Assembly: GCA_035518095.1 (NCBI GenBank) | Contig: DATIXX010000071.1 | Span: 1-64,000, forward strand | DNA: 64,000 nt | DNA from: Burkholderiales bacterium | Lineage (GTDB): Bacteria; Pseudomonadota; Gammaproteobacteria; Burkholderiales; JAHFRG01 | Reading direction: 5' to 3' | Part shown: positions 40,649 through 49,564 of the stretch, piece by piece | Position numbering within the stretch: position 1 is the stretch's first letter | How the letters are laid out: the number at the start of each line of letters is the position of its first letter | Translations under genes and position numbers: made by a program | The notes under the pieces: model-generated | Databases searched by the model: none | Told to the model about the DNA's origin: nothing | What the model saw: the letters and a program-made list of their open reading frames with translations, nothing else

Positions 40649-42211
40649 ATGGCCGTAGTTAAACGAGCCCTCATTAGTGTTTCCGATAAGACCGACGTCG
40701 TGGAATTTGCCAAGAGTTTGCGGCAGTTCGGCATCAGCATATTATCCACCGGCGGTACCGCGAAACTGCTTGCACAGGCAGGGGTTAACGTTACTGAAGT
40801 CGGGGATTTCACCGGATTTCCTGAAATGTTGGACGGGCGCGTAAAAACTCTGCACCCGAAGATCCATGCCGGCATTCTGGCACGGCGTGATCTATCGGAG
40901 CACATGCAGACCTTGAGCAAGGCAAAAATACCGACCATCGATATGGTGGTGGTAAACCTGTACCCATTTCGGGAGACTATTGCCAAGCCCGGCTGCACCC
41001 TGGATGAGGCGGTAGAAAACATAGATATCGGCGGACCAACTCTGGTGCGCGGCGCCGCCAAGAACTTTCGGCACGTCGCCGCGGTGACCGACCCAGGCGA
41101 TTACCGCGAACTGATCGGCGAAATGCAATCGGCCAACGGCGGGATCGGCCTTGAAACCCGCTACCGTCTTGCGCGGAAAGCTTTCTCCCATACTGCGGCC
41201 TACGACGGGGCGATCAGCAATTACCTAACTGCGATCACGCTGGAAGGCGAGCGCGCCCCATTTCCACGCCGGCTAAACCTCAACTTCAGCAAGGTGCAGG
41301 ATTTGCGCTACGGTGAAAACCCTCATCAGAACGCGGCACTGTACCGCGAACTTGGCGCGGTACCCGGGAGCTTAAGCAATTATGCGCAGCTGCAAGGCAA
41401 GGAGCTCTCTTATAACAATATCGCCGATTCGGATGCGGCATGGGAATGCGTAAAGACGTTCGAGCAGCCTGCGTGCGTTATCGTGAAGCACGCCAACCCC
41501 TGCGGAGTTGCTGTGGCCACGGACCCGCTGCGGGCGTATAAGCTGGCGTTCGCCACCGACCCCACTTCCGCATTCGGCGGTATCATCGCATTCAACCGTG
41601 AGCTGGATGCTCGAACTGCGGGCGCCGTGATCCAGCAATTTGTAGAAGTACTGCTCGCGCCGGCCGTCTTGCCCGATGCCCTGGAGATACTCTCGCAAAA
41701 AGCCAATATCCGCGTGCTCCAGATTGCGCTGGAAAAAGGCGCGAACGCGCACGACTACAAGCGCATAGGGGGCGGGCTGCTGGTCCAAACGCCCGACGAT
41801 CTCAATGTCACAGCCTCGCAACTAAAGGTCGTTACAAAAAAACAGCCGACGCTCCAGCAAATAGACGATCTGCTGTTTGCCTGGCGCGTTGCTAAATTCG
41901 TCAAATCCAACGCCATCGTATTCGCCGGCGGCGGGCAAACGCTGGGCGTAGGCGCCGGGCAGATGAGTCGAGTGGACAGCGCGCGCATCGCTTCGATCAA
42001 AGCCGAGAACGCCGGCTTGAGCTTGCAGAATTCAGTAGTGGCCTCAGACGCGTTTTTTCCATTCCGGGATGGAGTGGACCTCGTGGTGCGGGCGGGCGCG
42101 CGGGCGGTTATTCAGCCCGGCGGCAGCATGCGTGATGACGAGGTGATTGCGGCAGCGCACGAGCACGGCATCGCTATGGTTTTTACCGGCGTGCGCCACT
42201 TCAGACACTAG
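40649..42211 (+). CDS. purH: AICAR transformylase/IMP cyclohydrolase
   Basis: A bifunctional enzyme, 520 residues, catalysing the last two steps of purine synthesis. The N-terminal IMP cyclohydrolase (about 1-195) begins [11 protein letters not shown] and contains the STGGT and [14 protein letters not shown] blocks. The C-terminal AICAR transformylase has the catalytic Lys-His ([10 protein letters not shown]) and GDAFFPF-like segment ([10 protein letters not shown]). An 85-base gap full of short repeats separates it from purD. Confidence 0.97.
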   Translation: MAVVKRALISVSDKTDVVEFAKSLRQFGISILSTGGTAKLLAQAGVNVTEVGDFTGFPEMLDGRVKTLHPKIHAGILARRDLSEHMQTLSKAKIPTIDMVVVNLYPFRETIAKPGCTLDEAVENIDIGGPTLVRGAAKNFRHVAAVTDPGDYRELIGEMQSANGGIGLETRYRLARKAFSHTAAYDGAISNYLTAITLEGERAPFPRRLNLNFSKVQDLRYGENPHQNAALYRELGAVPGSLSNYAQLQGKELSYNNIADSDAAWECVKTFEQPACVIVKHANPCGVAVATDPLRAYKLAFATDPTSAFGGIIAFNRELDARTAGAVIQQFVEVLLAPAVLPDALEILSQKANIRVLQIALEKGANAHDYKRIGGGLLVQTPDDLNVTASQLKVVTKKQPTLQQIDDLLFAWRVAKFVKSNAIVFAGGGQTLGVGAGQMSRVDSARIASIKAENAGLSLQNSVVASDAFFPFRDGVDLVVRAGARAVIQPGGSMRDDEVIAAAHEHGIAMVFTGVRHFRH

Positions 42212-42215
42212 CAAC

Positions 42216-42296
42216 GAGTAAGGCGTAAGGAGTAAGGTGTATTAAACTATTTATGCAGGCACTCCTCACCCTTCACCGCTTACTCCTCACGTACTC
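42216..42296. repeat. Imperfect direct and inverted repeats between purH and purD
   Basis: The left arm carries GAGTAAGG, GTAAGGAGTAAGG units (42216-42239). The right arm (42260-42296) carries CTCCTCACC, CTTCACC, TTACTCCTCAC. The reverse complement of the right arm contains GTGAGGAGTAAGCGGTG, matching GTAAGGAGTAAGGTG on the left, so the transcript could fold into a long hairpin around an AT-rich loop. It fills the whole gap and runs up to the purD ATG, leaving purD with little conventional leader. Confidence 0.6.
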
Positions 42297-43574
42297 ATGA
42301 AGCTTCTCGTCATCGGTGGCGGCGGCCGGGAACATGCGCTTGCCTGGAAGCTCGCACAATCACCTCGCATCCAGAAAGTGTATGTTGCTCCCGGGAACGC
42401 CGGGACCGCACGCGAAAACGGGTTGGAAAACCTGCCAGTCACCAATATCCAGGAACTCGTGCTATTTGCTCAAAAAGAGTCGATTTATTTCACCACGGTC
42501 GGTCCTGAAGCGCCTCTCGCGGCGGGCATAGTGGACGAATTTCGCGCCCACAACCAAAAAATTTTCGGCCCCACGCAAAAAGCCGCACAGCTTGAAAGCT
42601 CCAAGAACTTCGCTAAGGCATTCATGCAGCGCCACGGCATCCCGACGCCCAAGTTTGCTGCTTTCAGCAATGCCCGCGAAGCGCATGCGCATATCGACAA
42701 ACACGGTGCACCCATCGTGATCAAAGCCGACGGCCTGGCGGCCGGCAAAGGGGTGGTGGTGGCAATGGATACAGATGAAGCGCACCACGCGGCCGATATG
42801 CTGCTGGTATCGAGCAAAATGGGCAAGGCGGGCGCTAGCGTGGTCATCGAGGATTATCTGGAGGGCGAAGAGGTAAGCTTCATCGTGATGTGCGACGGAG
42901 AGCATATTTTGCCGCTTGCCACCAGCCAGGACCACAAGCGATTACTCGACGAAGATAAAGGCCCCAATACCGGCGGCATGGGCGCGTATTCGCCGGCTCC
43001 GGTGGTAACACCCGCACTGCATAATCGGGTAATGCGCGAAATCATACAGCCCGCAATAAAGGGCATGGCGAATGATGGCATTCCGTACTCCGGGTTCCTC
43101 TATGCCGGACTGATGATCGATGGCAAAGGCAATCCCAAAGTGCTGGAATTCAACTGCCGCACCGGCGACCCCGAAACTCAGCCAATTATCTTGCGCCTGA
43201 AAAGCGACCTGGTCACCATGGTGGAACACGCGCTAAATGGAACTCTGAATAAAGTGAAGACTGAATGGGATCGCAGGGTGGCACTGGGAGTGGTGCTTGC
43301 GGCCGCGAATTACCCAGACGAGCCGAAAACGGGCGACGTCATTACCGGTTTGCCCAAGACCGGAGACGACTTTAAAGTATTCCACGCCGCAACCCAGGTC
43401 AACGGCAAAAGCGTGGTCACCGGCGGCGGCAGGGTGCTATGCGTCACCGCATTGGGTGACAATGTCAGAATGGCCCAGCGTCGCGCTTACGAGATCGCAC
43501 AAGGCATCCGCTTCGACGGCATGCAGATGCGACGCGATATCGGATATCGCGCTGTCAAATTCCAAAAACATTGA
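42297..43574 (+). CDS. purD: Phosphoribosylamine-glycine ligase
   Basis: A 425-residue ATP-grasp enzyme (GAR synthetase) of purine synthesis. The N-terminal LLVIGGGGREHALAWKL, ATP-grasp residues KADGLAAGKGV, NTGGMGAYSPAP and EFNCRTGDPE (metal ligands) are all standard. Same strand as purH. No ribosome binding site is visible in the repeat-rich leader. Confidence 0.97.
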   Translation: MKLLVIGGGGREHALAWKLAQSPRIQKVYVAPGNAGTARENGLENLPVTNIQELVLFAQKESIYFTTVGPEAPLAAGIVDEFRAHNQKIFGPTQKAAQLESSKNFAKAFMQRHGIPTPKFAAFSNAREAHAHIDKHGAPIVIKADGLAAGKGVVVAMDTDEAHHAADMLLVSSKMGKAGASVVIEDYLEGEEVSFIVMCDGEHILPLATSQDHKRLLDEDKGPNTGGMGAYSPAPVVTPALHNRVMREIIQPAIKGMANDGIPYSGFLYAGLMIDGKGNPKVLEFNCRTGDPETQPIILRLKSDLVTMVEHALNGTLNKVKTEWDRRVALGVVLAAANYPDEPKTGDVITGLPKTGDDFKVFHAATQVNGKSVVTGGGRVLCVTALGDNVRMAQRRAYEIAQGIRFDGMQMRRDIGYRAVKFQKH

Positions 43575-43756
43575 TTCGCTATGTCGGCCGGGACTCCATG
43601 CCTCTCCTGCTCCGCGTTTTCAAGCGATCATTTTGAGCGGGGGATTGGCTATCCGCGCCGGAATGGTGCCAGACAAAAACCAATACTTGTTAAAAGAAAC
43701 CGAAGCTTGATTCACTTTCCGCCGCTCCTCGACGTTGCCATGCTAAAACTCAATCC

Positions 43757-44665
43757 ATGAATTCGGAACCCGTTAAGAATTACCTTCTGCAGTTGCAGTC
43801 GCGCACCGTGGATCATTTCGAAAAGATTGACGGCAGGCAGTTTCGCACAGCATTTTGGGACCGCCCCGCTGGCGGCGGCGGCATAAGTTGCGTGATTGAA
43901 GAAGGACAACTATTTGAGCGCGCGGGGGTGAATTTCTCGCATGTACATGGCGAAAGGCTGCCGCCATCAGCAACGGTCTCGCGCCCCGAGCTGGCCGGCC
44001 GTCCGTTTGACGCGATGGGCGCATCGGTTGTCGTGCACCCCCGCAATCCTTATATACCTACCGTACATTTAAACGTGAGATTCCTCTGCGCTTATTCACG
44101 TTCATCGGAAGTTGCTCCCGACGTATGGTGGTTCGGGGGCGGTATGGATTTGACGCCCTATTACGGTTTTGAGGAAGACTGCGTGCATTTTCACCAAACT
44201 TGCAAGAATGCGCTGGCACCGTTCGGCGCCGATTATTACCCGCGGTTCAAAAAATGGTGCGACGAATATTTTTTCATCAAACACAGGAACGAGCCGCGAG
44301 GAATAGGCGGGATATTTTTCGATGACTTCAACGAGCATGATTTTGAGAAGTGCTTTAAGCTCGTGCAAAGCGTTGGCGATCATTTTTTACCTGCTTACGT
44401 GCCGATCCTCGAGCGCCGCAAGGACACGGTTTACGGTGAACCCGAGCGTGAATTTCAGGCCCTTCGGCGCGGGCGCTACGTGGAATTCAACCTTGTTTAC
44501 GACCGCGGCACGCTATTTGGCCTGCAGTCCGGCGGACGCGTGGAGTCCATACTCATATCCCTGCCGCCGCACGTGAAATGGCGCTATGATTGGAGGCCCA
44601 AGCCGAAAAGCATCGAAGAAAAGTTGTACAAGGAGTTTTTGATCGCACGGGACTGGGTGAGCTAA
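43757..44665 (+). CDS. hemF: Oxygen-dependent coproporphyrinogen III oxidase
   Basis: An aerobic haem-pathway enzyme, 302 residues, converting coproporphyrinogen III to protoporphyrinogen IX. Typical blocks include [51 protein letters not shown] and [13 protein letters not shown]. Length matches the family. The 182-base gap after purD shows no convincing gene. The presence of hemF indicates growth with oxygen. Confidence 0.97.
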   Translation: MNSEPVKNYLLQLQSRTVDHFEKIDGRQFRTAFWDRPAGGGGISCVIEEGQLFERAGVNFSHVHGERLPPSATVSRPELAGRPFDAMGASVVVHPRNPYIPTVHLNVRFLCAYSRSSEVAPDVWWFGGGMDLTPYYGFEEDCVHFHQTCKNALAPFGADYYPRFKKWCDEYFFIKHRNEPRGIGGIFFDDFNEHDFEKCFKLVQSVGDHFLPAYVPILERRKDTVYGEPEREFQALRRGRYVEFNLVYDRGTLFGLQSGGRVESILISLPPHVKWRYDWRPKPKSIEEKLYKEFLIARDWVS

Positions 44666-44693
44666 GCGATCTATTTCCGTTGGATTGACAATC

Positions 44694-45113
44694 ATGAAAT
44701 ACAACACAGATCGTATCCAAAAAATTGGCGGCGTATTGGTGGACTTGTTTCATTACATTGCGCTGTTCGTTATCGGTGCCACAATTGTTTGGTCGGCGGT
44801 ATATGAATATATCCGCATAATGCAAAGCGGACACGCGGCTCTGGAGAATATTTTGTTGCTTTTTATATACCTGGAGCTGGGAGCAATGGTGGGCATCTAT
44901 TTCAAAACGCATCATCTGCCGGTCCAGTTCCTCATATACGTCGCGATAACCGCTCTTTCGCGACATTTGGTCGTTGATGTGCAGAAGGTATCAGATAGTT
45001 TTCACCTCTATCTGTTGCTGACCATAACTGGATCGATCGTAATACTTAGCTTTGCGCTTTTGATATTAGCCTATGCCTCCAGCAAATATGGCAGGCCCGA
45101 GGACGATAGTTGA
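44694..45113 (+). CDS. PsiE-like small membrane protein
   Basis: A 139-residue inner-membrane protein with four likely membrane helices (about 15-38, 52-75, 80-98 and 104-130). It resembles the phosphate-starvation-inducible PsiE family (DLFHYIALFVIGATIVW, LELGAMVGIYFKTHHLPVQFLIYVAITALSRHLVV). Function is unknown in the family. I chose the ATG over a TTG three codons upstream. It lies 28 bases after hemF and converges with apt. Confidence 0.8.
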   Translation: MKYNTDRIQKIGGVLVDLFHYIALFVIGATIVWSAVYEYIRIMQSGHAALENILLLFIYLELGAMVGIYFKTHHLPVQFLIYVAITALSRHLVVDVQKVSDSFHLYLLLTITGSIVILSFALLILAYASSKYGRPEDDS

Positions 45114-45119
45114 CGTATT

Positions 45120-45650
45120 TTAATGTCCTTCAAACTGGCACAGGGCCACCACGCTGTGGCCGAGCTTCTCTAAGCGCTTATGACCGCCCAAATCGGGTAA
45201 ATCTATCACGAACGCGCAGCCTACAATCTGTGCGCCGGTTTTGTTGATCAGCTTGACAGCGGCCTCTGCGGTGCCGCCGGTGGCAATCAAGTCATCCACC
45301 ACCAGAACATTTTCGTTCTGCGCAATAGCATCGCAGTGAATTTCCAGTCGGTCGGTTCCGTATTCCAGTTCGTAGTCGTGCCCGAAATTCTCCCCCGGAA
45401 GCTTCCCTTTCTTGCGGATCGGCACGAAGCCTGCTTTAAAGCGGTAGGCAAGCGCTGCTCCGATAATGAAACCGCGTGATTCGATTCCTGCAATTTTATC
45501 TATTTTTACGCCCCGGTATTTGTCGAAAAGTTGAACTATGGTGCTGCGAAATCCGTCTCGATTCTTGAGCAGCGTCGTAATATCGCGGAACATAACGCCG
45601 GGTTTGGGAAAATCAGGAACGGTGCGAATCAGCGATCTAATCTCCTTCAT
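45120..45650 (-). CDS. apt: Adenine phosphoribosyltransferase
   Basis: A 176-residue purine-salvage enzyme making AMP from adenine and PRPP. The PRPP motif VLVVDDLIATGGTAEAA (about 118-134) and the N-terminal VPDFPKPGVMFRDIT are typical. Its ATG lies one base after the livF stop, with GGGAG at the end of livF as ribosome binding site, so it is probably the last gene of the liv transcript. Confidence 0.96.
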   Translation of the reverse strand: MKEIRSLIRTVPDFPKPGVMFRDITTLLKNRDGFRSTIVQLFDKYRGVKIDKIAGIESRGFIIGAALAYRFKAGFVPIRKKGKLPGENFGHDYELEYGTDRLEIHCDAIAQNENVLVVDDLIATGGTAEAAVKLINKTGAQIVGCAFVIDLPDLGGHKRLEKLGHSVVALCQFEGH

Positions 45651-45651
45651 C

Positions 45652-46353
45652 TTATTCTCCCAAGTAAGCTTCGCGTACTCGCGGGTTGTTCAGCAAGTCC
45701 TGCGCAGGGCCGCTCAAGGTAATCAGCCCCCCGTCCATAACATAAGCCTTTTGGCTTGCTTCGAGCGCAAGCTTGGCGTTTTGCTCAACCAGCAGCAGCG
45801 TAACGCCTTGCTTGGCAACGCCCATAATCGTCTCGAAAATTTTACTCACCATAAGAGGTGCCAATCCCATGCTCGGTTCGTCGAGCAGCAGCAATTTCGG
45901 CCGGCTCATAAGTGCGCGACCTATAGCCAGCATCTGTTGTTCTCCGCCCGAGAGCGTGCCCGCGGTTTGACTGCGCCTTTCCTTGAGGCGCGGGAACATT
46001 TGGTAAACGTGTTCTAGTTCCTGCTTGTCGGAAACGCGGCAGTAAGCGCCCATTTCCAGGTTTTCTTCAACGGTAAGCCTACCAAAAATACCGCGCCCCT
46101 CCGGCACCAGCGCCACGCCGCGACGCACCAGCTGATAACTAGGCAGCCGCATGATCGAGTTGCCGCAGTAGCGCACTTCACCTGTAACGTGAAGCAGCAA
46201 GCCGCAGATTGCCTTCAAAGTTGTGGTTTTGCCCGCCCCATTTGAACCAATCAGCGCAACCATTTCACCTTCGCTAATGTCCAGATCTATGCCCTTTACC
46301 GCATTGATGCCGCCGTAGGATACTTTCAATCCGCGCACTTCGAGCAGGTTCAC
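45652..46353 (-). CDS. livF: Branched-chain amino-acid ABC transporter ATP-binding protein LivF
   Basis: A 233-residue ATPase of the HAAT-type importer. Walker A GSNGAGKTT, signature LSGGEQQ and Walker B LLLDEPSMGLAP are intact. It overlaps livG by 4 bases. LivF-type rather than LivG-type because it is short and has the IFGRLTVEENLEMG segment. The substrate may be a branched-chain amino acid, urea or a related amide; the operon genes alone do not decide it. Confidence 0.93.
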   Translation of the reverse strand: MNLLEVRGLKVSYGGINAVKGIDLDISEGEMVALIGSNGAGKTTTLKAICGLLLHVTGEVRYCGNSIMRLPSYQLVRRGVALVPEGRGIFGRLTVEENLEMGAYCRVSDKQELEHVYQMFPRLKERRSQTAGTLSGGEQQMLAIGRALMSRPKLLLLDEPSMGLAPLMVSKIFETIMGVAKQGVTLLLVEQNAKLALEASQKAYVMDGGLITLSGPAQDLLNNPRVREAYLGE

Positions 46354-47114
46354 GCGAGCGCGCCGCCCAAGTATGCTTCGATCACAGCCGGATCATGTTG
46401 CACCTGCTGCGGGGTACCCTCGGCGATTTTTTTGCCGTAATCCAACACCGCTACGCGGTCGCACAATCCCATCACCAGCTTTACATCGTGCTCGATCAAC
46501 AAGACGGTCACGCCGTCATGGCGGATAGTTTCGAGTAATTTTTGAAGTTCCGCGGTTTCGGTGGCGTTCATTCCAGCCGCGGGCTCGTCGAGCGCGAGCA
46601 ATTTAGGTTCGGTGGAAAGCGCGCGGGAGATTTCCAGCCGGCGCTGATCGCCGTAACTCAGGTGACTCGCCAGACTATTTGCGTGCGCGGCAATGCCGAC
46701 ATACTGCAAAAGCTCCAGCGCGCGGGAACGGATAGATGCTTCTTCGGCGCGCGTGCGCGCGTTGCGCAGCACCGCTCCGATCACCCCGGCATGCGTTCGT
46801 AGGTGGCGCCCCACCATAACGTTTTCCAGCGCGCTCATGTTGCCAAACAAACGGATATTCTGGAACGTGCGCGCAATCCCGCGCTCGGCTACAACGTGCG
46901 GCTTAGTGGCTACCAGCTTTTCGCCGTCGAAGAAAAAGTCTCCGCTGTCGGGAGAATAAAGGCCTGTCAGCACATTGAATAGGGAAGTCTTGCCGGCACC
47001 ATTGGGGCCGATGAGACCGTAAATTTCCCCGTTTTGCACTGATAGGCTAACTGCATCGAGCGCGAGCAGTCCGCCAAAATGTTTGCTGACGCCGCGTGCT
47101 TCAAGCAGGGTCAT
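46350..47114 (-). CDS. livG: Branched-chain amino-acid ABC transporter ATP-binding protein LivG
   Basis: A 254-residue ATPase, partner of LivF. Walker A GPNGAGKTSLFN, the GIARTFQNIRLF Q-loop typical of LivG, signature LSYGDQRR and Walker B LLALDEPAAGMN are present. It overlaps livM and livF by 4 bases each. Confidence 0.94.
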   Translation of the reverse strand: MTLLEARGVSKHFGGLLALDAVSLSVQNGEIYGLIGPNGAGKTSLFNVLTGLYSPDSGDFFFDGEKLVATKPHVVAERGIARTFQNIRLFGNMSALENVMVGRHLRTHAGVIGAVLRNARTRAEEASIRSRALELLQYVGIAAHANSLASHLSYGDQRRLEISRALSTEPKLLALDEPAAGMNATETAELQKLLETIRHDGVTVLLIEHDVKLVMGLCDRVAVLDYGKKIAEGTPQQVQHDPAVIEAYLGGALA

Positions 47115-48214
47115 GTAGGGATCCCGTCTTGGGATTCGGCTTCGTCCTCGGCTGCGAATTCCCGCTTGCGGATTGTGGAAGGCAATAAGCCCGCGGGGCG
47201 AAACAGCATGACCAGAATCAGCGCGAGCCCGAAGATCAGCATTCGCAGATCATCCGGATCGACAAAAACACGGCCCAGTAGCGCCTGCTCGGCAGGTCCG
47301 ATATAACGCAGTGCTTCAGGCAGCACCACGAGCAGCACCACGCCCAGGACCACGCCCGCTATATTGCCCATGCCACCCAGCACCACCATGCACAAAATCA
47401 TGATCGATTCTATGAGAGTAAAGCTCTCTGGACTTATGAAGCCCTGAAATGCGGAAAACAGGCCGCCGCTCACGCCTCCGAAACTTGCGCCCATCGCAAA
47501 TGCCAGCAGTTTGATATTGCGCGTGTTGATACCCATTGCCTTCGCCGCCACTTCGTCTTCGCGTACCGCGGCCCAGGCCCGGCCGATGCGCGAATCCTGC
47601 AGACGCATGGAAACGAAAATGACCAGAGTTGTCAGCGCAAGGAATAGATAATAATAGTTATATACCGAGGAAAAATTGACGTCGAAGAGCCGGTGAGTCT
47701 GGTAGAAGGAGAATCCGCCGATACTCACCGGGTCGATGTTATTTATGCCTTGCGGGCCATTGGTAATATTGACGGGTGCATCCAGGTTGTTCAGAAAAAT
47801 GCGGATAATTTCGCCGAAGCCCAAGGTCACGATGGCGAGGTAGTCGCCGCGCAACCGAAGCGTAGGCGCACCGATGAGCACGCCGAAAATACAACTTACG
47901 CCAGCCCCGAGGGGCAGCAACGCCCAAAATGGCAAATGAATGCCGAACTGCGGCGAGGCGAGCAGTGCGTACATATAAGCGCCAACCGCAAAAAACGCGA
48001 CATACCCCAAATCGAGCAAACCGGCAAAGCCAACCACAATGTTCAGACCTAACGCCAGCATAATGTACAGCAGTACAAAATCGAGGATGCGCACCCAGCT
48101 GCGGCCCAGTAGAGAACCGGCGAGGAACGGAAGCAAGGCAAGCAATATCGCAAGCAGGGCGAATGCGACCCAAGCGGCGCGTGGATTGCGTTTCAGTTTC
48201 CCCAGGCCGCTCAT
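47111..48214 (-). CDS. livM: Branched-chain amino-acid ABC transporter permease LivM
   Basis: A 367-residue permease with about ten membrane helices. The cytoplasmic coupling loop RIGRAWAAVREDEVAAKAMG, which docks on the ATPases, is clear, as is the N-terminal GFAGLLDLGYVAFFAVGAYMYA. Its hydrophilic C-terminal tail is a little long. It overlaps livH and livG by 4 bases each. Confidence 0.94.
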   Translation of the reverse strand: MSGLGKLKRNPRAAWVAFALLAILLALLPFLAGSLLGRSWVRILDFVLLYIMLALGLNIVVGFAGLLDLGYVAFFAVGAYMYALLASPQFGIHLPFWALLPLGAGVSCIFGVLIGAPTLRLRGDYLAIVTLGFGEIIRIFLNNLDAPVNITNGPQGINNIDPVSIGGFSFYQTHRLFDVNFSSVYNYYYLFLALTTLVIFVSMRLQDSRIGRAWAAVREDEVAAKAMGINTRNIKLLAFAMGASFGGVSGGLFSAFQGFISPESFTLIESIMILCMVVLGGMGNIAGVVLGVVLLVVLPEALRYIGPAEQALLGRVFVDPDDLRMLIFGLALILVMLFRPAGLLPSTIRKREFAAEDEAESQDGIPT

Positions 48215-49134
48215 GTGCGTTCCGCAATTCTCTCGCCAAGCAAACCGGAAGGACGGAACACCAATACCAGAATCAGCACGAAGAAAGCGAACACGTCTTG
48301 GTAGTTACTGCCCAGATAGCCTCCGGTGAGTGGCCCTATGTAGCCGGCTCCGAGGCTTTCAATGATGCCCAGCAAAAGCCCGCCCAGCATCGCCCCGCCT
48401 AAATTTCCGATCCCTCCCAGTACCGCTGCCGTGAAGGCCTTAAGCCCGAGCAGAAAGCCCATGTAATAATGCGCGAGACCGTAATAGGCGCTCACCAGCA
48501 CGCCGGCTAACGCGGCGAGCGCAGAACCGACAATAAAAGTAATTGAGATGATGGTGTTGACGTTGACACCCATCAGGCCCGCCACTTCGGCGCTCTGCGC
48601 AGTGGCGCGCATCGCCCTTCCCAGCCGGGTATGGTGGACCAGAATCAGCAGCGCCACCATGATTAGGGCGGCTAGCAGAACGATGAAAATCTGCAGGTCG
48701 GAAATGGCGGCGCCTGCGATGAAGTGGGGTTTGGAAGGCAGCAGCGGGGGAAAGGTAATGTACTCGCGCCCCCAAATGATCATCGCGCTGTTTTGCAACA
48801 CGATGGAAACACCGATTGCGGTGATTAGCGGTGCAAGCCGCGGGGCGTGGCGTAGCGGCCGGTAAGCGACGCGCTCGATGCCATATCCCAGAGCCATACA
48901 GGCCGGCACGGCGACCAGCAGTCCCAGCAAAACGATCACCGGGCCGGGAAGAGCAGTGCCGCTCAAGGCGTTGATTACGGCAAGCGCGACCATAGCGCCA
49001 ATCATCACCACTTCGCCATGGGCAAAGTTAATAAGTCCGAGGATGCCATACACCATGGTGTAGCCCAACGCCACCAGGGCGTAGACGCTGCCCAGCACGA
49101 TTCCGTTAATTATCTGCTGGAGAAAAATATCCAT
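48211..49134 (-). CDS. livH: Branched-chain amino-acid ABC transporter permease LivH
   Basis: A 307-residue permease, partner of LivM. Typical features are GLINFAHGEVVMIGA near the N-terminus and the coupling loop RLGRAMRATAQSAEVAGLMG. It follows livK but is separated from it by 430 bases that hold the inverted-repeat element at 49165-49534. Transcription from the livK promoter would have to cross that element. Confidence 0.94.
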   Translation of the reverse strand: MDIFLQQIINGIVLGSVYALVALGYTMVYGILGLINFAHGEVVMIGAMVALAVINALSGTALPGPVIVLLGLLVAVPACMALGYGIERVAYRPLRHAPRLAPLITAIGVSIVLQNSAMIIWGREYITFPPLLPSKPHFIAGAAISDLQIFIVLLAALIMVALLILVHHTRLGRAMRATAQSAEVAGLMGVNVNTIISITFIVGSALAALAGVLVSAYYGLAHYYMGFLLGLKAFTAAVLGGIGNLGGAMLGGLLLGIIESLGAGYIGPLTGGYLGSNYQDVFAFFVLILVLVFRPSGLLGERIAERT

Positions 49135-49164
49135 AAATCGATTCTATACGGCAAAACGGCGAAG

Positions 49165-49534
49165 GGAACCTCTGATTTGGTCCTGTACGTGCGCGACGGT
49201 GCGTTTTTCGGTTCCCAAGCGCGAAGCGATGAACGGCAAAGCACAGGAAGCGGAAAAGCGCCCTGTACTCGGTCTCGCGCAGCGTGGTGCGGGAAGGAGC
49301 GCAAGTTGACGCAAGAAACACGGTAAAAATGGGGCGCTTATGCTGCCGCTCCCGCACCCCAAGCTTCGCTGACCCTGTCGCGGCAGCCGTCCCGCGGGGT
49401 TGCTGCGACTGGACGGTCATCTGCGGCGTCGCTTGAGCTCGCGTTACTAGGCTGTAGCGCGTTGCCCGGCGCGCGTTGCATCCGGTCATTCCTCGCCTGC
49501 AACCCACTACCTGGCGGATTAAATCAGAGGTTCC
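49165..49534. mobile_element. 370-base element with 14-base inverted terminal repeats (MITE-like)
   Basis: The left end GGAACCTCTGATTT (49165-49178) is the exact reverse complement of the right end AAATCAGAGGTTCC (49521-49534). The interior is GC-rich and has no reading frame resembling a transposase. No target-site duplication is clear. The element sits cleanly between livH and livK. Size, perfect ends and lack of coding fit a non-autonomous miniature transposon. The parent family is not identified. Confidence 0.65.
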
Positions 49535-49564
49535 TAAGGCGCTGCGTGCAGGAAAGAACTTCGC

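Noticed and set aside
43575-43756. Small gene between purD and hemF
   Set aside because: Short frames exist but none has a ribosome binding site with a start codon or recognisable sequence.
49106-49507. A 133-codon minus-strand frame inside the liv gap
   Set aside because: It lies almost wholly inside the inverted-repeat element, is rich in Arg/Thr/Ala without any motif, and runs into livH; treated as a by-product of GC-rich repeat DNA.
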